Shown piece after piece: positions 35,701 through 46,139 of a stretch of 64,000 nucleotides of DNA. The stretch comes from Acanthochlamys bracteata. Taxonomy: Eukaryota; Streptophyta; Magnoliopsida; Pandanales; Velloziaceae. A program made the position numbers and the translations under genes. The notes beneath the pieces were generated by a model. That model saw only the letters and a list, made by a program, of their open reading frames with translations, searched no databases and was not told the origin of the DNA. Location: assembly GCA_019914995.1 (NCBI GenBank), contig CM034145.1:992001-1056000 (forward strand), given 5' to 3'. Within the stretch, counting starts at the first letter, position 1. Each line of letters begins with the position of its first letter.

Positions 35701-36400
35701 GTATACAAGTGATTCAATGCTTTGCTATGAAACGACTTATTGAAGAAGGCAGACAAGGAGTAGCAGAATGGTAGAAAATCTAGTGTCTTGCTTGAGGACA
35801 TATGCGACGGTGAGTAAACTTTCCCTTGTCTGCAGGTTTGTTCAACTCTATCAATTGCTGAAGAAACTCCCATTTGGGCCTCGAATCAACAGAAACAAAA
35901 ATCCCTTGTCACTAATAGGGACAAATAATGGTGGAGCAATCATGATGTTAACGGCATTGAGAATGAGGAGCTCAAGCGCTACCTCAATTATGTTTTGAAG
36001 CCGCATGCCAGTAAAGAGTAATTAAGTTCAAATATTTACAAACACAACAAAATAGCTGACTCAAGTCCAGTAAAGTAAGCGTACTCTCACTCCACGATGC
36101 TACACAACAAGTATCATTGAAGAAGAAGCAGGTGATCACTATGGATAAGTAGCAGCAGCGGAGGTCGAAAATCATCCATCCTCTTGGTTTTGAATGTTCT
36201 CCAAAATCTGCACTGTGAATGTAACAGTGACTACGCTTTTCCCGTGTTTGAAGATTCTATAATTTGATCTCGTCCAATCTGAAGAATTCCCCTTTGGCCC
36301 TGAAATCATCAAAGATTAGAATGGTGGAACAATGTTATCAGAAATGAGAATGAAGAGCTCAAGCTTTAACTTAATGATGTCTTCTAGCCAGATGAGAGAT
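35700..36400 (+). pseudogene. Decayed exon fragments of an unrecognised gene, duplicated
   Basis: After an acceptor-like TGTCTGCAG near 35,836 a frame reads VCSTLSIAEETPIWASNQQ, one TAA, then WWSNHDVNGIENEELKRYL and ends at a stop near 36,018. A second, more decayed copy lies at about 36,290-36,400 (EWWNNVIRNENEELKL, then a stop). The two copies show local tandem duplication of the same exon. The family is unknown and both copies carry stops. Confidence 0.4.
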
Positions 36401-36734
36401 GGCTGCTAGTAAAGCTGCATGCCTATGCCAATATGCAGCTTTACAGTGACTACGTGTGTGGGACGTCTAGTACAAGTGATTATACATTGCAAGCAGAGAG
36501 CATTCATGTAAACTCGTAGAAACATGAAATATTCTACTCCAAATATATCCAATTTCTTTTCCTACTTGTTAGGAGTAGTGCTAAACTACAAGTGTTGACG
36601 CTTGTTTCTTGACAATCCAGAAAACCAAAATCCCAACTTTTCAAATGGCTGATCTCTGCTTGAGAGGCTTAAGACAAGAATATATATATATATAAACCAT
36701 TTGTGATTTTACAGCACTTTTTTCTTTTTTGTGT

Positions 36735-36996
36735 CTTCTTTAAGAATGCTGTTCTGTTAGGTGAAAAGAGTAAGATGCTTGAAATGCTGAACACAGTTCA
36801 ACTTCCGCATTTCAATTTCAAGAGTATGCTGGAAGTATACCTGGAACAATTATTAGAAAAACAGCAGCTGCATCCTTCAAGCAAAACCTACTTAGCTCCA
36901 GGCTCCCTTCAGCAGAAACCTAAGAGAGAAGAAACCATGGTATCAACATTTTCTAACAGCCAAATATCTGAAGATACCCAAACCCAATCGGCCTAA
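36735..36996 (+). CDS. Orphan coding-like exon, unrecognised
   Basis: After a T-rich tract ending in TCTTTAAG near 36,743 the frame stays open to the TAA at 36,994-36,996. It encodes charged, helix-prone sequence (EKSKMLEMLNTVQLPHFNFK, then MLEVYLEQLLEKQQLHPSS) with a Lys/Glu/Gln-rich end (QQKPKREE). Composition and codon texture look coding, but no upstream exon, domain or partner is visible. The 3' end of NLR-2 lies about 85 bp further on, on the opposite strand. A captured or stranded gene fragment is the simplest reading. Confidence 0.35.
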
Positions 36997-37082
36997 CTCT
37001 AAAGTATGGAGTGAAGATGAAGTTGCAAAAGGAATAACTCATGCAGGTAGACGTGTCAATCGATACCTTTTAGGATGCCACC

Positions 37083-39687
37083 TTAAACCCTCGACAGATT
37101 CAGCAAGGACTTGAGGAATTCAATTCCTTCAACATCAATCACATTCGGGAGATCATTTAGATGCAGTTCTTCCAACTTCTCAGCAGATTCCTCATCAAAC
37201 CTTAGAACATTAAGATCTCCCATATTAGTCAAGATCAAACACTTAAGTATCGGAAATGCATGCTGCGTGAAGTGGAGCTGATCCCCTTGGAAGGCATTAT
37301 TAAGAACGAGAGTTCCCAAGTTCTTTAGCTGACAGAGAATTGGCAGTGGATCCATCTCAAGTCTTGTCCATCCAAGAGACAAATAAGTGAGATTTGGACT
37401 TTTGGCCAAGCAACCGACCAGATATTCTAATACTTCCTTACTTAGCCAGCCTTGCAGTTCAAACTTCTTGAGGCCATCTAGTCCTTCATGTAGGTCTTGA
37501 AAGTTCAGGTTCTCATTCTCATTAGTTGCAATAATCCTCAAGGAAGAGAGAAACTGCAGTTTCTTCAGAGCAGCACAGAGTTTCTCACATTGGATGCTAC
37601 TAACTTTTGTTATCGTTAGGCTTCTTAGAAAGGACAGTTTTGGTAGACTACATACAAGTAAATATAATCTGCATCCACGCCAAAAAGTGTCTGCAACTCT
37701 GTTAGAGGTTTCACATCCAGCGTTCTAACTCCAGTTGGAAAATGCAATTCTGGCTTAGTAGATACTTTTCCGGCATATAGATGCTTTAACTTCTCTAGCT
37801 TGGCAAATCCGATAGGCAATTCAGTTATCCCGGTGAAAACGATATCAATCACTTGCAGATTTCTAAGCTTTCTTACAGTTTTAGGGAGGTTCTTCACATT
37901 TGTGTTCCGCAAGTTCAAATACCTCAAGTTGAAAAGATCTCCTACTTCATCGGGTAGGTTCTCCACTCCGCTATCCTCCAAATGCAGAACCGTTAGATAT
38001 TTACAGCCACCAATAAGTGGCAACAAGAAGTCAGAAGAAATGCAGCACTCCAATGCCATGAAGGCCCGAATGTTGGGGGCATCAATGGTAGACCCTTTTT
38101 GCACATTACATTTATATAAGCACAAGTGTCGAGCTTCGGCGTAATCCTTAAAATTTGCTACCTCATCACAAGACACGCTGAATGATTCCCTCTTGGACTT
38201 GACTGAAAAAATAATATGCATAACAGCATTCATCTTAAACTTTCTAATTCTGCCAGCAGTGTTCCGCTCCACAACTTGAAAAATGCATCTAGCTGCTAGT
38301 TCATTCAGGCACTCCTCAGCCACTTCCTCCAACAAGCTCTGTCCTCTCATCTCGATGAAGCCTTCTGCTATCCACAATCTGATCAATTTTTTTCTTTTGA
38401 ATACATACTCTACAGGAAACATGCTACAGAAAAACAGACAGTTCTTCAGACAGTTAGGGAGTTTCTTCAAGACGATAGCAGCAGAATAATTTAGTGGACT
38501 AAGGCATTTGTTGTTCTCGAGGTGCCACGGGAAGATCTTAATGAAGTTTTCCCAATCATCTTTCGTTTCGTACAGCACTGTAGCCTGAGCAACACAAACG
38601 ACTGCAAGAGGCAATCCTCCACACATTTGAATAACTTTTTGTGCTGGCTCTACTAGTTCCATGTCTTCGGAAACAGAACTTGCCCAGCTGTTGAAGAGTC
38701 TGTTTGCATCACCTTCCTCCATAGGCATAATCTCGATACGACAACTCCGGTGCGCGAGATTTGCAACTCCCTTAAATCTTGTCGTAATTATTATTCTGCT
38801 ATTTGAATCTTTGCGGGGGAAGGAACCCCAAACACAATTAAGATCTACTATTTCCTCCACACCGTCAAGGATGATTAAGTATTTTTCTCCAAGATTGACA
38901 CTTTGGAGAAGCTCCTCTGCAGGCTTGTGGTGCTTCATACTAGCTTCCTTAAATATCAATGCCAACAATTCCTCGGAGGTGCATCGCGGTGGAACTTCTA
39001 CGAATGCATGATATGCATATCTCTGTTGCATTTTCACAGTGTCATATAACTTGCGAACAATAGAACTCTTGCCAGTTCCCGTTGCACCCAAAATAGAGAT
39101 AACTCCATTGTAGCCGGCTCCCGGTCTAGCAGTTCCATCAGCTTATCCATATATTTTTCTATTCTGAAAAGTTCACCTCCAGAACCCACTTTGGGCATGA
39201 AGCCAATTGACCTTTCCCTTTCTGTACCCTGCTCGTCCGGCGTGACCCAATGGTTTTTTATTTGCACAACATGGTTAAGCTCAGATTCCAACTGCTGAAG
39301 CTCTGAAGCAATACAGTGCAACTGATTCATAATTGCTGGTTTGCCAATTTTACCTGTGATGGTCTTGAAAATAGGAAAACATCCTTTTTTCAAATGTGTA
39401 TCACCTAATACATGGATAAACTCGTCAGCAATGTTTTCAGCTTTATGTGCCAGTGTCCTTACTCCATGCAACCAAGCGTCTTCGATTATCCCACTTTCTT
39501 GTGACTCAGCCTTCATTGAAAAGGCATGAATCACTGATAACTCCCTCCGAATATGATCCATACTATCCGGCAATTGTGACAACAAATCCACTTCTTTAGA
39601 TATGAAAGAACTTAGCTGGCTCTTCTCGAATTGAACCAACGCGATAGCAATCTGTTTAACAGCAGCAAGTGCAGCAAGCTGTGCCAT
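37083..39687 (-). pseudogene. NLR-2: CNL resistance gene with two frameshifts
   Basis: The ATG at 39,687 opens MAQLAALAAVKQIAIALVQF, an Rx-type coiled coil with the EDVID-like AENIADEFIH. Near 39,113-39,127 one base is missing just ahead of the P-loop. The next frame (to 37,625) holds GATGTGKSS, kinase-2 LIILDGVEE, RNBS-B SRIIITTRFKG, GLPL (CGGLPLAVV), RNBS-D (CLFFCSMFPVEYVF), MNA in place of MHD, and about six LRRs. A second indel near 37,641-37,665 shifts into the last frame (37,541-37,083), which keeps the Trp lost in the array (LGWTRLEMDPLP). It ends at FLKSLLNLSRV, some 40 residues short of NLR-3. Undoing the two shifts would leave the protein almost complete, so sequence error or recent inactivation are both possible. 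Confidence 0.9.
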
Positions 39688-39699
39688 GCTCAATGGTTT

Positions 39700-40815
39700 T
39701 CAGCTATGTCAAACTCCTTTAACCTTTCAACCGTCAGGTGCTTCTTCCTGTAGTAAAAACGCTAATAAGTTGGCCTGGAGAATTATAGAAGTAAACAAGT
39801 CAACGGGCATCTTCTCCTAGGTTTTTGCAAAACAAAATAATATTCTATCTGCAGATTGAGCATCTTGCTATCTAAGAAAAGGATGAATAAGAAACTCAAA
39901 TTTTGTTGTTTTAACAGGATAAAGGGGCACCTCCTGAAACCCACACCTGCATGAGTTACTCCATTAGCAACTTCATCTTCACTTCATAGTCTAGAGTTAG
40001 GCCAATTGTATTTCAATATTTACAGAGATTTGATTGTTAAAAATGCTTATACATGATCTGGCACGTATGTCTTCCTAAGAGTGTACAGAGAAAAGCTACC
40101 ATAGAACCTAAGAAGCAATTAACAAAAAGGACAAGATCCTAATGCGGCCAAGGATAAAGAAAAACGGAAGTAATGATAGATTCATTTACAGTTCCTTTGT
40201 AAATTGTTAACTGAGATATGCAAAGAGCTACTAGTTTAACGTGTCAAATGACCTTGTTGAAAAATATATAGAACACTTAAATTACCTTATTGTCGTAGAA
40301 ACTGTTCATTTTAAGTGTGTAATAAGCACTTCTCACTAACATTTATCACAAAGAAGAAACCGCAAAAAGCATTTTGAAAGAGCAATTATAAAATAAACTT
40401 TAAAGAATCATCAATATTGCTCTCAAAGAAAATATTCTACACAAGCACAAGAAAAGGCATCAAATATTAAGGGTATTCCTGCTGTTTAATAGAAAATATA
40501 ATTACATCTTTTAAGCTTTCCCTTACGAAAAGAACAAAAGGGCATAGTAGAGACATACGATTTGTGGAGTAAATCTTTTGCCTTTCACAGAGCGCTCAAT
40601 CAATCAATTCTCTGTCCTGTTCAAAATAACATGCAGATATCATGCTTTGTAAATTACACGGCATTATAACCTCATCAAGAATAATTGAAGCATCTCGTAA
40701 AAGAAAAACCAAACTAAATTAAATAAAAAAAGGCTAGATAGGAAATCGAAGTTTTGCTCAGAAATTTTCAACAACACCAACCTAACTCGTAGGTTTCTCC
40801 CAATCAAAAATTTGT
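39700..40815 (-). promoter_or_regulatory. NLR-2 upstream region
   Basis: It is collinear with 8,980-10,160 upstream of the minus-strand pseudogene, which argues for duplication of gene plus promoter. Conserved blocks include TTGCTATCTAAGAAAAGGAT, AAGAAGCAATTAACA and TTTGTGGAGTAAATCTTTTG. No gene is visible within it. Confidence 0.6.
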
Positions 40816-40910
40816 CAAAGAGCCACCTTGCACCGTCGCGTATAACAAATACGTTTCTTATTCGTTCTAGCTAGAAACTAGACCACCTATTTCTTGTTCA
40901 TTCATATTAG
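40816..40910 (+). pseudogene. Second orphan 3' UTR piece of the peptide family
   Basis: It starts CAAAGAGCCACCTTGCACC and follows the peptide-gene 3' UTR through the TTCGTTCTAG and CTATTTCTTGTTCATTCATA blocks. It loses similarity before the poly(A) region. It occupies the same relative place upstream of NLR-2 as 10,161-10,316 does for the other pseudogene. Confidence 0.55.
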
Positions 40911-40929
40911 AAATACCATAAATTGTTTA

Positions 40930-42750
40930 ACTCTATCAGTATATTTTCTACTCATTCTATTTTTAATTATCATCCAATTTTATCTATTTCTACAACAAAG
41001 TATATACATAAATCTACTTAGTTGATTTATTCACTTTAAAATTAATTTTATTCATAACTAAAGAAACATTAACATATATACTATCTTATATAATTTATTT
41101 TTTTTTAACAGACTAAATTACTCATTATCACAACTACGTATACATTCTTATAAATAAATTTTGTTCAAGATTACTTAAACACTAATATTAATTTTAGTAT
41201 TAAAAATTCTATTAATTTTAAAATCAATTATCACAAACTTACCTAAACCGGCGTACAGTAAAGCTTATATAATTTCTTATGTTTTATTAACAAATTAAAT
41301 TATTCATTATCACAAATACATATGCATATCTTACAAATACATTATTGTTCAAGATTACTTAAACATTAATATTAATTATAATTTTATAAAATTTGTTTAT
41401 AATCAATTATCATAAATTTTAAAATTAAATTTAGTAAAATAAAACTTCTCAATTCAAGAAGTTTAACAATATATCATCAGAACCAACAATACAAAAAATT
41501 TCAATAAAAGAGAAAGTCTAAATTTTATACATTTTTCAAAAATTACCTTAACCGGCGGCGGTGGCGTCGGAGAACGGCAGCAGGCGGCGGCAGATGGCAG
41601 CAGCGGCGGGCGGCTGGAGCGAGCGCATACGGGGCGGCGGCAGATCTTGCGAGTGTGGGCGGAGGAGATAGGCGGGCGGGCTGGGGTGGGGATGCGGCAG
41701 CGATGGGGGTGGTGTGGGAAGGAGAGCAAGTTTGAAAAAAAATAATTATTTAATTTTATAATATTTGAATATATAGTAAGAATAACGAATATATTTGAAT
41801 AAATACTAAAATAAATAACCAATAAAAGTAAATTCTTGATAAAATATTTTTTATTTATATTAATCTAATTTTTATTAATATAACTTTAAATTAAGTTAAT
41901 TAATATAACTTAAATTAACTTTATTAATATAATTTTTAGATTAATTTTTTATATTAATTTAATTTTTTTTAATGTTTGATATAATTTAACAAAATTAAAT
42001 AAAATTTTAAATTAAAAATTTTGATCATATAATTTTATTATTTTTTCTACCAACTAAAATCAGTTAAATTAAATAAATATAAAATTATAATAAAAAATAA
42101 CACTATCATTAAAATAAATATTTAATTAAAAATATATAATTAATATAAATATTAAAAAATAAAAAAATTAAAAAAAAAAAAAAAAAATGAAAGTAAATAT
42201 GTTTTCTCTTTTGTCATCATGTGTACATATTTCACCATGATACATAATGAAGGAAGGGGAATAACTTTCATTCCTTTCATTAATGAAACTAAAACAAATA
42301 GCGGTAGATATGGAAATTGTTTTACTTTTACTATCTCTTTCCATGTGTACCTATAATCCAAACAGTCCGTTAGAAGGGGGGAGGGTGCGCTCGGGTGATG
42401 ATCAGAAATAAAAGACACCAGATCTACAATTGGTCACTATATTTTAAAAAATAAAATTTATAATCAAATTAATAAAAATTTATTTAATAAATATATATTA
42501 TTATATAGAGTATATTTTAAATATATAATATTGGTAAAAAAATTTATTATTTTTATTTTAGCGCTACGATTTATTTTATATTTTATTAAATCGTATATGC
42601 CCATCAATAATTTATTATAATAAAATATAAAAAATCATCCAATTTAAAATTTTGCTAACATGATATACAAATAATATAAATCATATCTAACGATTTATAT
42701 TAAATAAATAATTATTAATTATTTTAAAATTTTTATTTATAAAATAATAG
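40930..42750. other. AT-rich DNA with a GC-rich island
   Basis: The region is almost featureless A/T DNA except 41,560-41,720, which is packed with GGCGGC, GGCAGC and GGGCGG motifs and differs sharply from both sides. An open frame covering the island on the minus strand is Arg/Pro/Ser-rich and low in complexity, and I do not call it a gene. Bases 42,150-42,190 include an A run of about 20. A transposon origin of the island is possible but unproven. Confidence 0.4.
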
Positions 42751-43713
42751 AGAGTAATATGAATTTGGTCTCTATTGCTAACACAATAGCGACCAGTAGT
42801 TAAGCTGATCGCTAATGCATTTAGGTAATAGCAACCATATGTGCAACTTGGTGTATATTGTGTTAGCAATAGCGACCAACAAAGCTTTCGTCCCTATTGC
42901 TAAAACAATAAAAAATTTTAATTAGCTAAAAAAAGTTATTTAATAAAATATAAACCACTAGATGTGATTTATATTTTTTATATATCTTGTTGACAAATTT
43001 TTAGATAATTTGAATGATATTTTATGCTCTATCAAATTAAATAATCAATGAACGTATATGATTAACAATTTTATACGATTGAAATCGGAGTATTAACTTT
43101 TATCCAAAATTTATAAAATCTTGTGTGAATAATAACTTTATAATAATTAATATATCAACGGTTTAGATATCCTATTTGAAATATAAAATTTTGATTGATT
43201 GTGTAAGTAAAATAATGAAAGAGTATAAGTATCATATTCATAAACTAATTCATCATATTGTTACAAGCTCATTTACTGAATCCACACAATTGTAAAAAAA
43301 AAATAAAGATCTAAATCGTTGAATATATTATATACTATAATTTATTGTTCACACAAATTTTTATCAGTTTTGAATATAAGCTATTGCTATGATTTGTACT
43401 AATAAATTATTGAATCGTATACGTTTATCAGTTATTTATGGTGATTGAGTACAAAATATCATCCAAATTATATAAGTTTTTATCAATATGATAATATGAA
43501 AAATATAAATCACATCCAATGATTTTAATTTTGATAAATAAAATTTTATTCATTAACTTTATATTACTATTTTTTACAATAATAGAGACTTTTTGGTTTC
43601 TATTATTAGAATAATAGTGACCATCATAGTTTTGGTAGCTATTATTGTTTAATACTGACCAACTTTTACTTGTAGCTATTATTTGATTGCTAACAATTTT
43701 TTTTCTTGTAGTG
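42750..43713. mobile_element. CACTA-type DNA transposon, right end (truncated or non-autonomous)
   Basis: The right terminus reads TTTTTTTTCTTGTAGTG ending at 43,713, the reverse complement of the classic CACTACAAGAAAA end. Inside it are repeated subterminal motifs of the type TAGCGACCAA / TTGGTCGCTATTG (42,765-42,900, weaker at 43,590-43,690), as CACTA elements carry. Flanking sequence resumes as AACACCAAAC, matching 51,955, so the insertion site is recognisable. No matching CACTACAAG left end or transposase was found. Confidence 0.6.
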
Positions 43714-44760
43714 AACACCAAACAAATTTTTTTTTCTTTTTATGAGAATATGAACAGATCACCGTAATACCTTTTCTGATAATTGATCAAATCGGTGAGA
43801 AAGTTGAAGAAAATTCGTTTGGTTCTTAAGATCTACAATGTGATCCTGAATTTGCTTGAGAAACCAAATAAAAACTGAAAACAAGAAGCTAAAGATACTA
43901 AATAATGAATGTAAAAACTGAATTCTTTCTTATGGATACACTTATTTCTAATTGTTCTCTTTTGAAACAAACGCGTTAGAGTGCGTTTGGAATTGCTTAT
44001 AAAATAAAATTTTTTATAATAAAAAATATTTTTATTATTTTTGAAAAATGAGTTCTATTTTTTTTACTTTTAAAAAAATAATTAAAATATGCAATACAAA
44101 GATCTAATTACGTTAAATTTTTTTACACTTTATAAATTTTTAAATAAAATTTCTAAATATATATAAAATACGTATTAAAAATATAAAATAAAAAATTATA
44201 AAAATTTTGTTAGAGAAATAGAAAGCCAAACGCACCCTAATAGTGTGTCTGGATCTAACTACAATACTTCTCTAATGGATTTGGGGAGTAGTTATCTAGT
44301 TTCCTAGTTGGATGAAAGACTTCAAGGGTAGTTCCCCGTTGAATTCGTCTCTCCGTCTCTGGTAGAATCCCTAATAGTAGCAGTTAGGTTATTTTTCTTA
44401 AGAAATTATTTTGATTATGTGAAAGGTGTATAATTCATTTGGATATTTTCTCCTGGAATGAAAATTATTGTCTGCAAGAAGCTAATCACAACCCAGGCAA
44501 TACCGTCACATACACTGCAGGTATATATATTTCTTACTGTGAATCTTGATCAAGGAAAGAGTTCATCTCTATATATTGTTTCCTGCTTCGTTATTATGAT
44601 TTTCACTGCAAGAATTTAAACCAGCAACTTTCTCTGTTAGAAATATATAACATATTTTTCACCAAAAAATGCTTTAATTATGCTTAATTATGCCACGTCT
44701 ATATGCTCGAATTTAAAATTTCAATACATAAAATGATCAGAGCATTCTCTCTCTACAGAG
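43714..44760. other. NLR-family flank module
   Basis: Bases 43,740-43,975 and 44,245-44,760 match NLR-1 flank sequence (30,430-30,940 and 28,745-29,100) and, at the left edge, 51,950-52,050 upstream of NLR-3. A MITE interrupts it. No NLR coding sequence is attached here, so this module is stranded. Confidence 0.55.
43979..44237. mobile_element. Tourist-like MITE with clear terminal inverted repeats
   Basis: The ends GAGTGCGTTTGG and CCAAACGCACCC pair at 11 of 12 bases. The body of about 260 bp is A/T runs without coding capacity. It is bordered by TTA on the left and TAA on the right, suggestive of a PIF/Harbinger-type target, although the two trinucleotides are not identical. The related unfilled site is visible at 30,655-30,680 in the NLR-1 flank. 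Confidence 0.7.
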
Positions 44761-46139
44761 GAGAGGAGGATTTCTATCAACATGGATCTCTTCCGAGATA
44801 AACATTGGACAGAAAAATAGTAGATAAGTCGATTATGGACCAATAAAATTTCATATATTGAAAGATAAACGTAAGACATTATAATAAAAATAACTTTGCA
44901 GGTTCCAAAATGGTCACATTATTTTGGTAGTTTGGAGTCACCGGTGCCGCAAAGATGGTGCGAGTTTGAATTCCGACCAAGATACCTGAAATTTTGTGCC
45001 AACAAGTTGGGCGCAATTTATTGTACCTTTCTTTCCATTGCAGTGATGCAAAATCTTATAAACATGAGCAATACTACAAAGATAAGTAGCACAAAATTTT
45101 GTTCGACCATCAACAAGACTTCATAGATAAATTGTCGGAGATAATTAAAACATGTAACAAAATGTAACAGCTTTCAACAATACAGACAGGTAGACATACA
45201 TGTCTTATTTCACAAACAAGTGCATAGAAGAGTCTCACGGCTCTCATCAATACATACAAACAAGTAGACGAACATGTCCTGCCAATCATCAATAACACAA
45301 ACAAGTACTTTGAAGACCACAAAAGCTTTCTTCAGTCACGCCTTAATACATAAGTGAACTTATGGAACCATTTTCCAGCTGCAGGAGCGCCCACCTATAA
45401 TGGCACAAGCTTCACAACCATAACTGCTAAATTACAACCGCATGATGTGTGTAGTACACTTATTATCACTGAGTAAACATTCTGCAGAGAAAGTTCAAGC
45501 TTTCCGTTAGATAATCATGCACTAAAGCTTCATGATGTGAAGACAAAGATTGCTGATAGATCACAGATTTAAAGTAGCTAACTCCAAGCAGCTCTATGTA
45601 ACAATCAAGGAGAGAAGTTTAGTGAAGATCAATGAGATTTGTCATGCTTAGCAACAATCAAGGAGATCACCACTTGAAAGTAATACTAAAAAATCACCAA
45701 GATGGTAAATGGATTCCTAGCCTACCTAGTTCGGTTAAAGAAATAAACAACAGATTTTCATTACCTGAAAGTACTAACATGGACAAACGCAAGAGAATAT
45801 CTACGAGGATTAGCTTTAATATGAAGCAGTAAATTCAGGACATAACTTGACATCACCTCTATTTGTAGAACAAAAGCTCCCGATTTAATTTGTCTTTGTG
45901 GATCTGTGGCAGAAATATGAAGTAGATCAATACATGCACATCAGTAAAATCTTGTCAAGTTAAAAGACTTGTGATTAAAGAATCTAGCAGAATAAGGTGA
46001 TTAAGAGTTTGAAGACTTGATTTATATATACAGAAGTAAAATCTGTTAATGAATTTATCTTGAGAGATATAGAAATATCACAAAGTCAACTAGTTAACAT
46101 TAACAGAAACTTACTTACTTTTGGAAATAGAAATACTTC
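44761..46139. other. NLR-3 downstream region, no certain gene
   Basis: A frame at 44,900-45,126 follows an acceptor-like TTTGCAG and begins VPKWSHYFGSLESPVPQRW, but it degenerates and has no known domain. Bases 45,165-45,320 contain two rough tandem repeats (ACAAACAAGT, AACATGTC blocks). Bases 46,020-46,139 match the 3' flanks of array copies A-E (GAGAGATATAGAAAT block) and are the NLR 3' UTR. Confidence 0.4.

Noticed and set aside
36684..36700. TA dinucleotide run
   Set aside because: A short microsatellite with no associated feature.
41463..41822. A 119-codon minus-strand frame over the GC island
   Set aside because: Low-complexity Arg/Pro/Ser sequence created by GGC and GGCAGC repeats, flanked by A/T DNA, with no domain.
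44915..44990. Possible tRNA-derived SINE (B-box-like GAGTTTGAATTCC)
   Set aside because: No matching A box at proper spacing, no tail and no second copy found.
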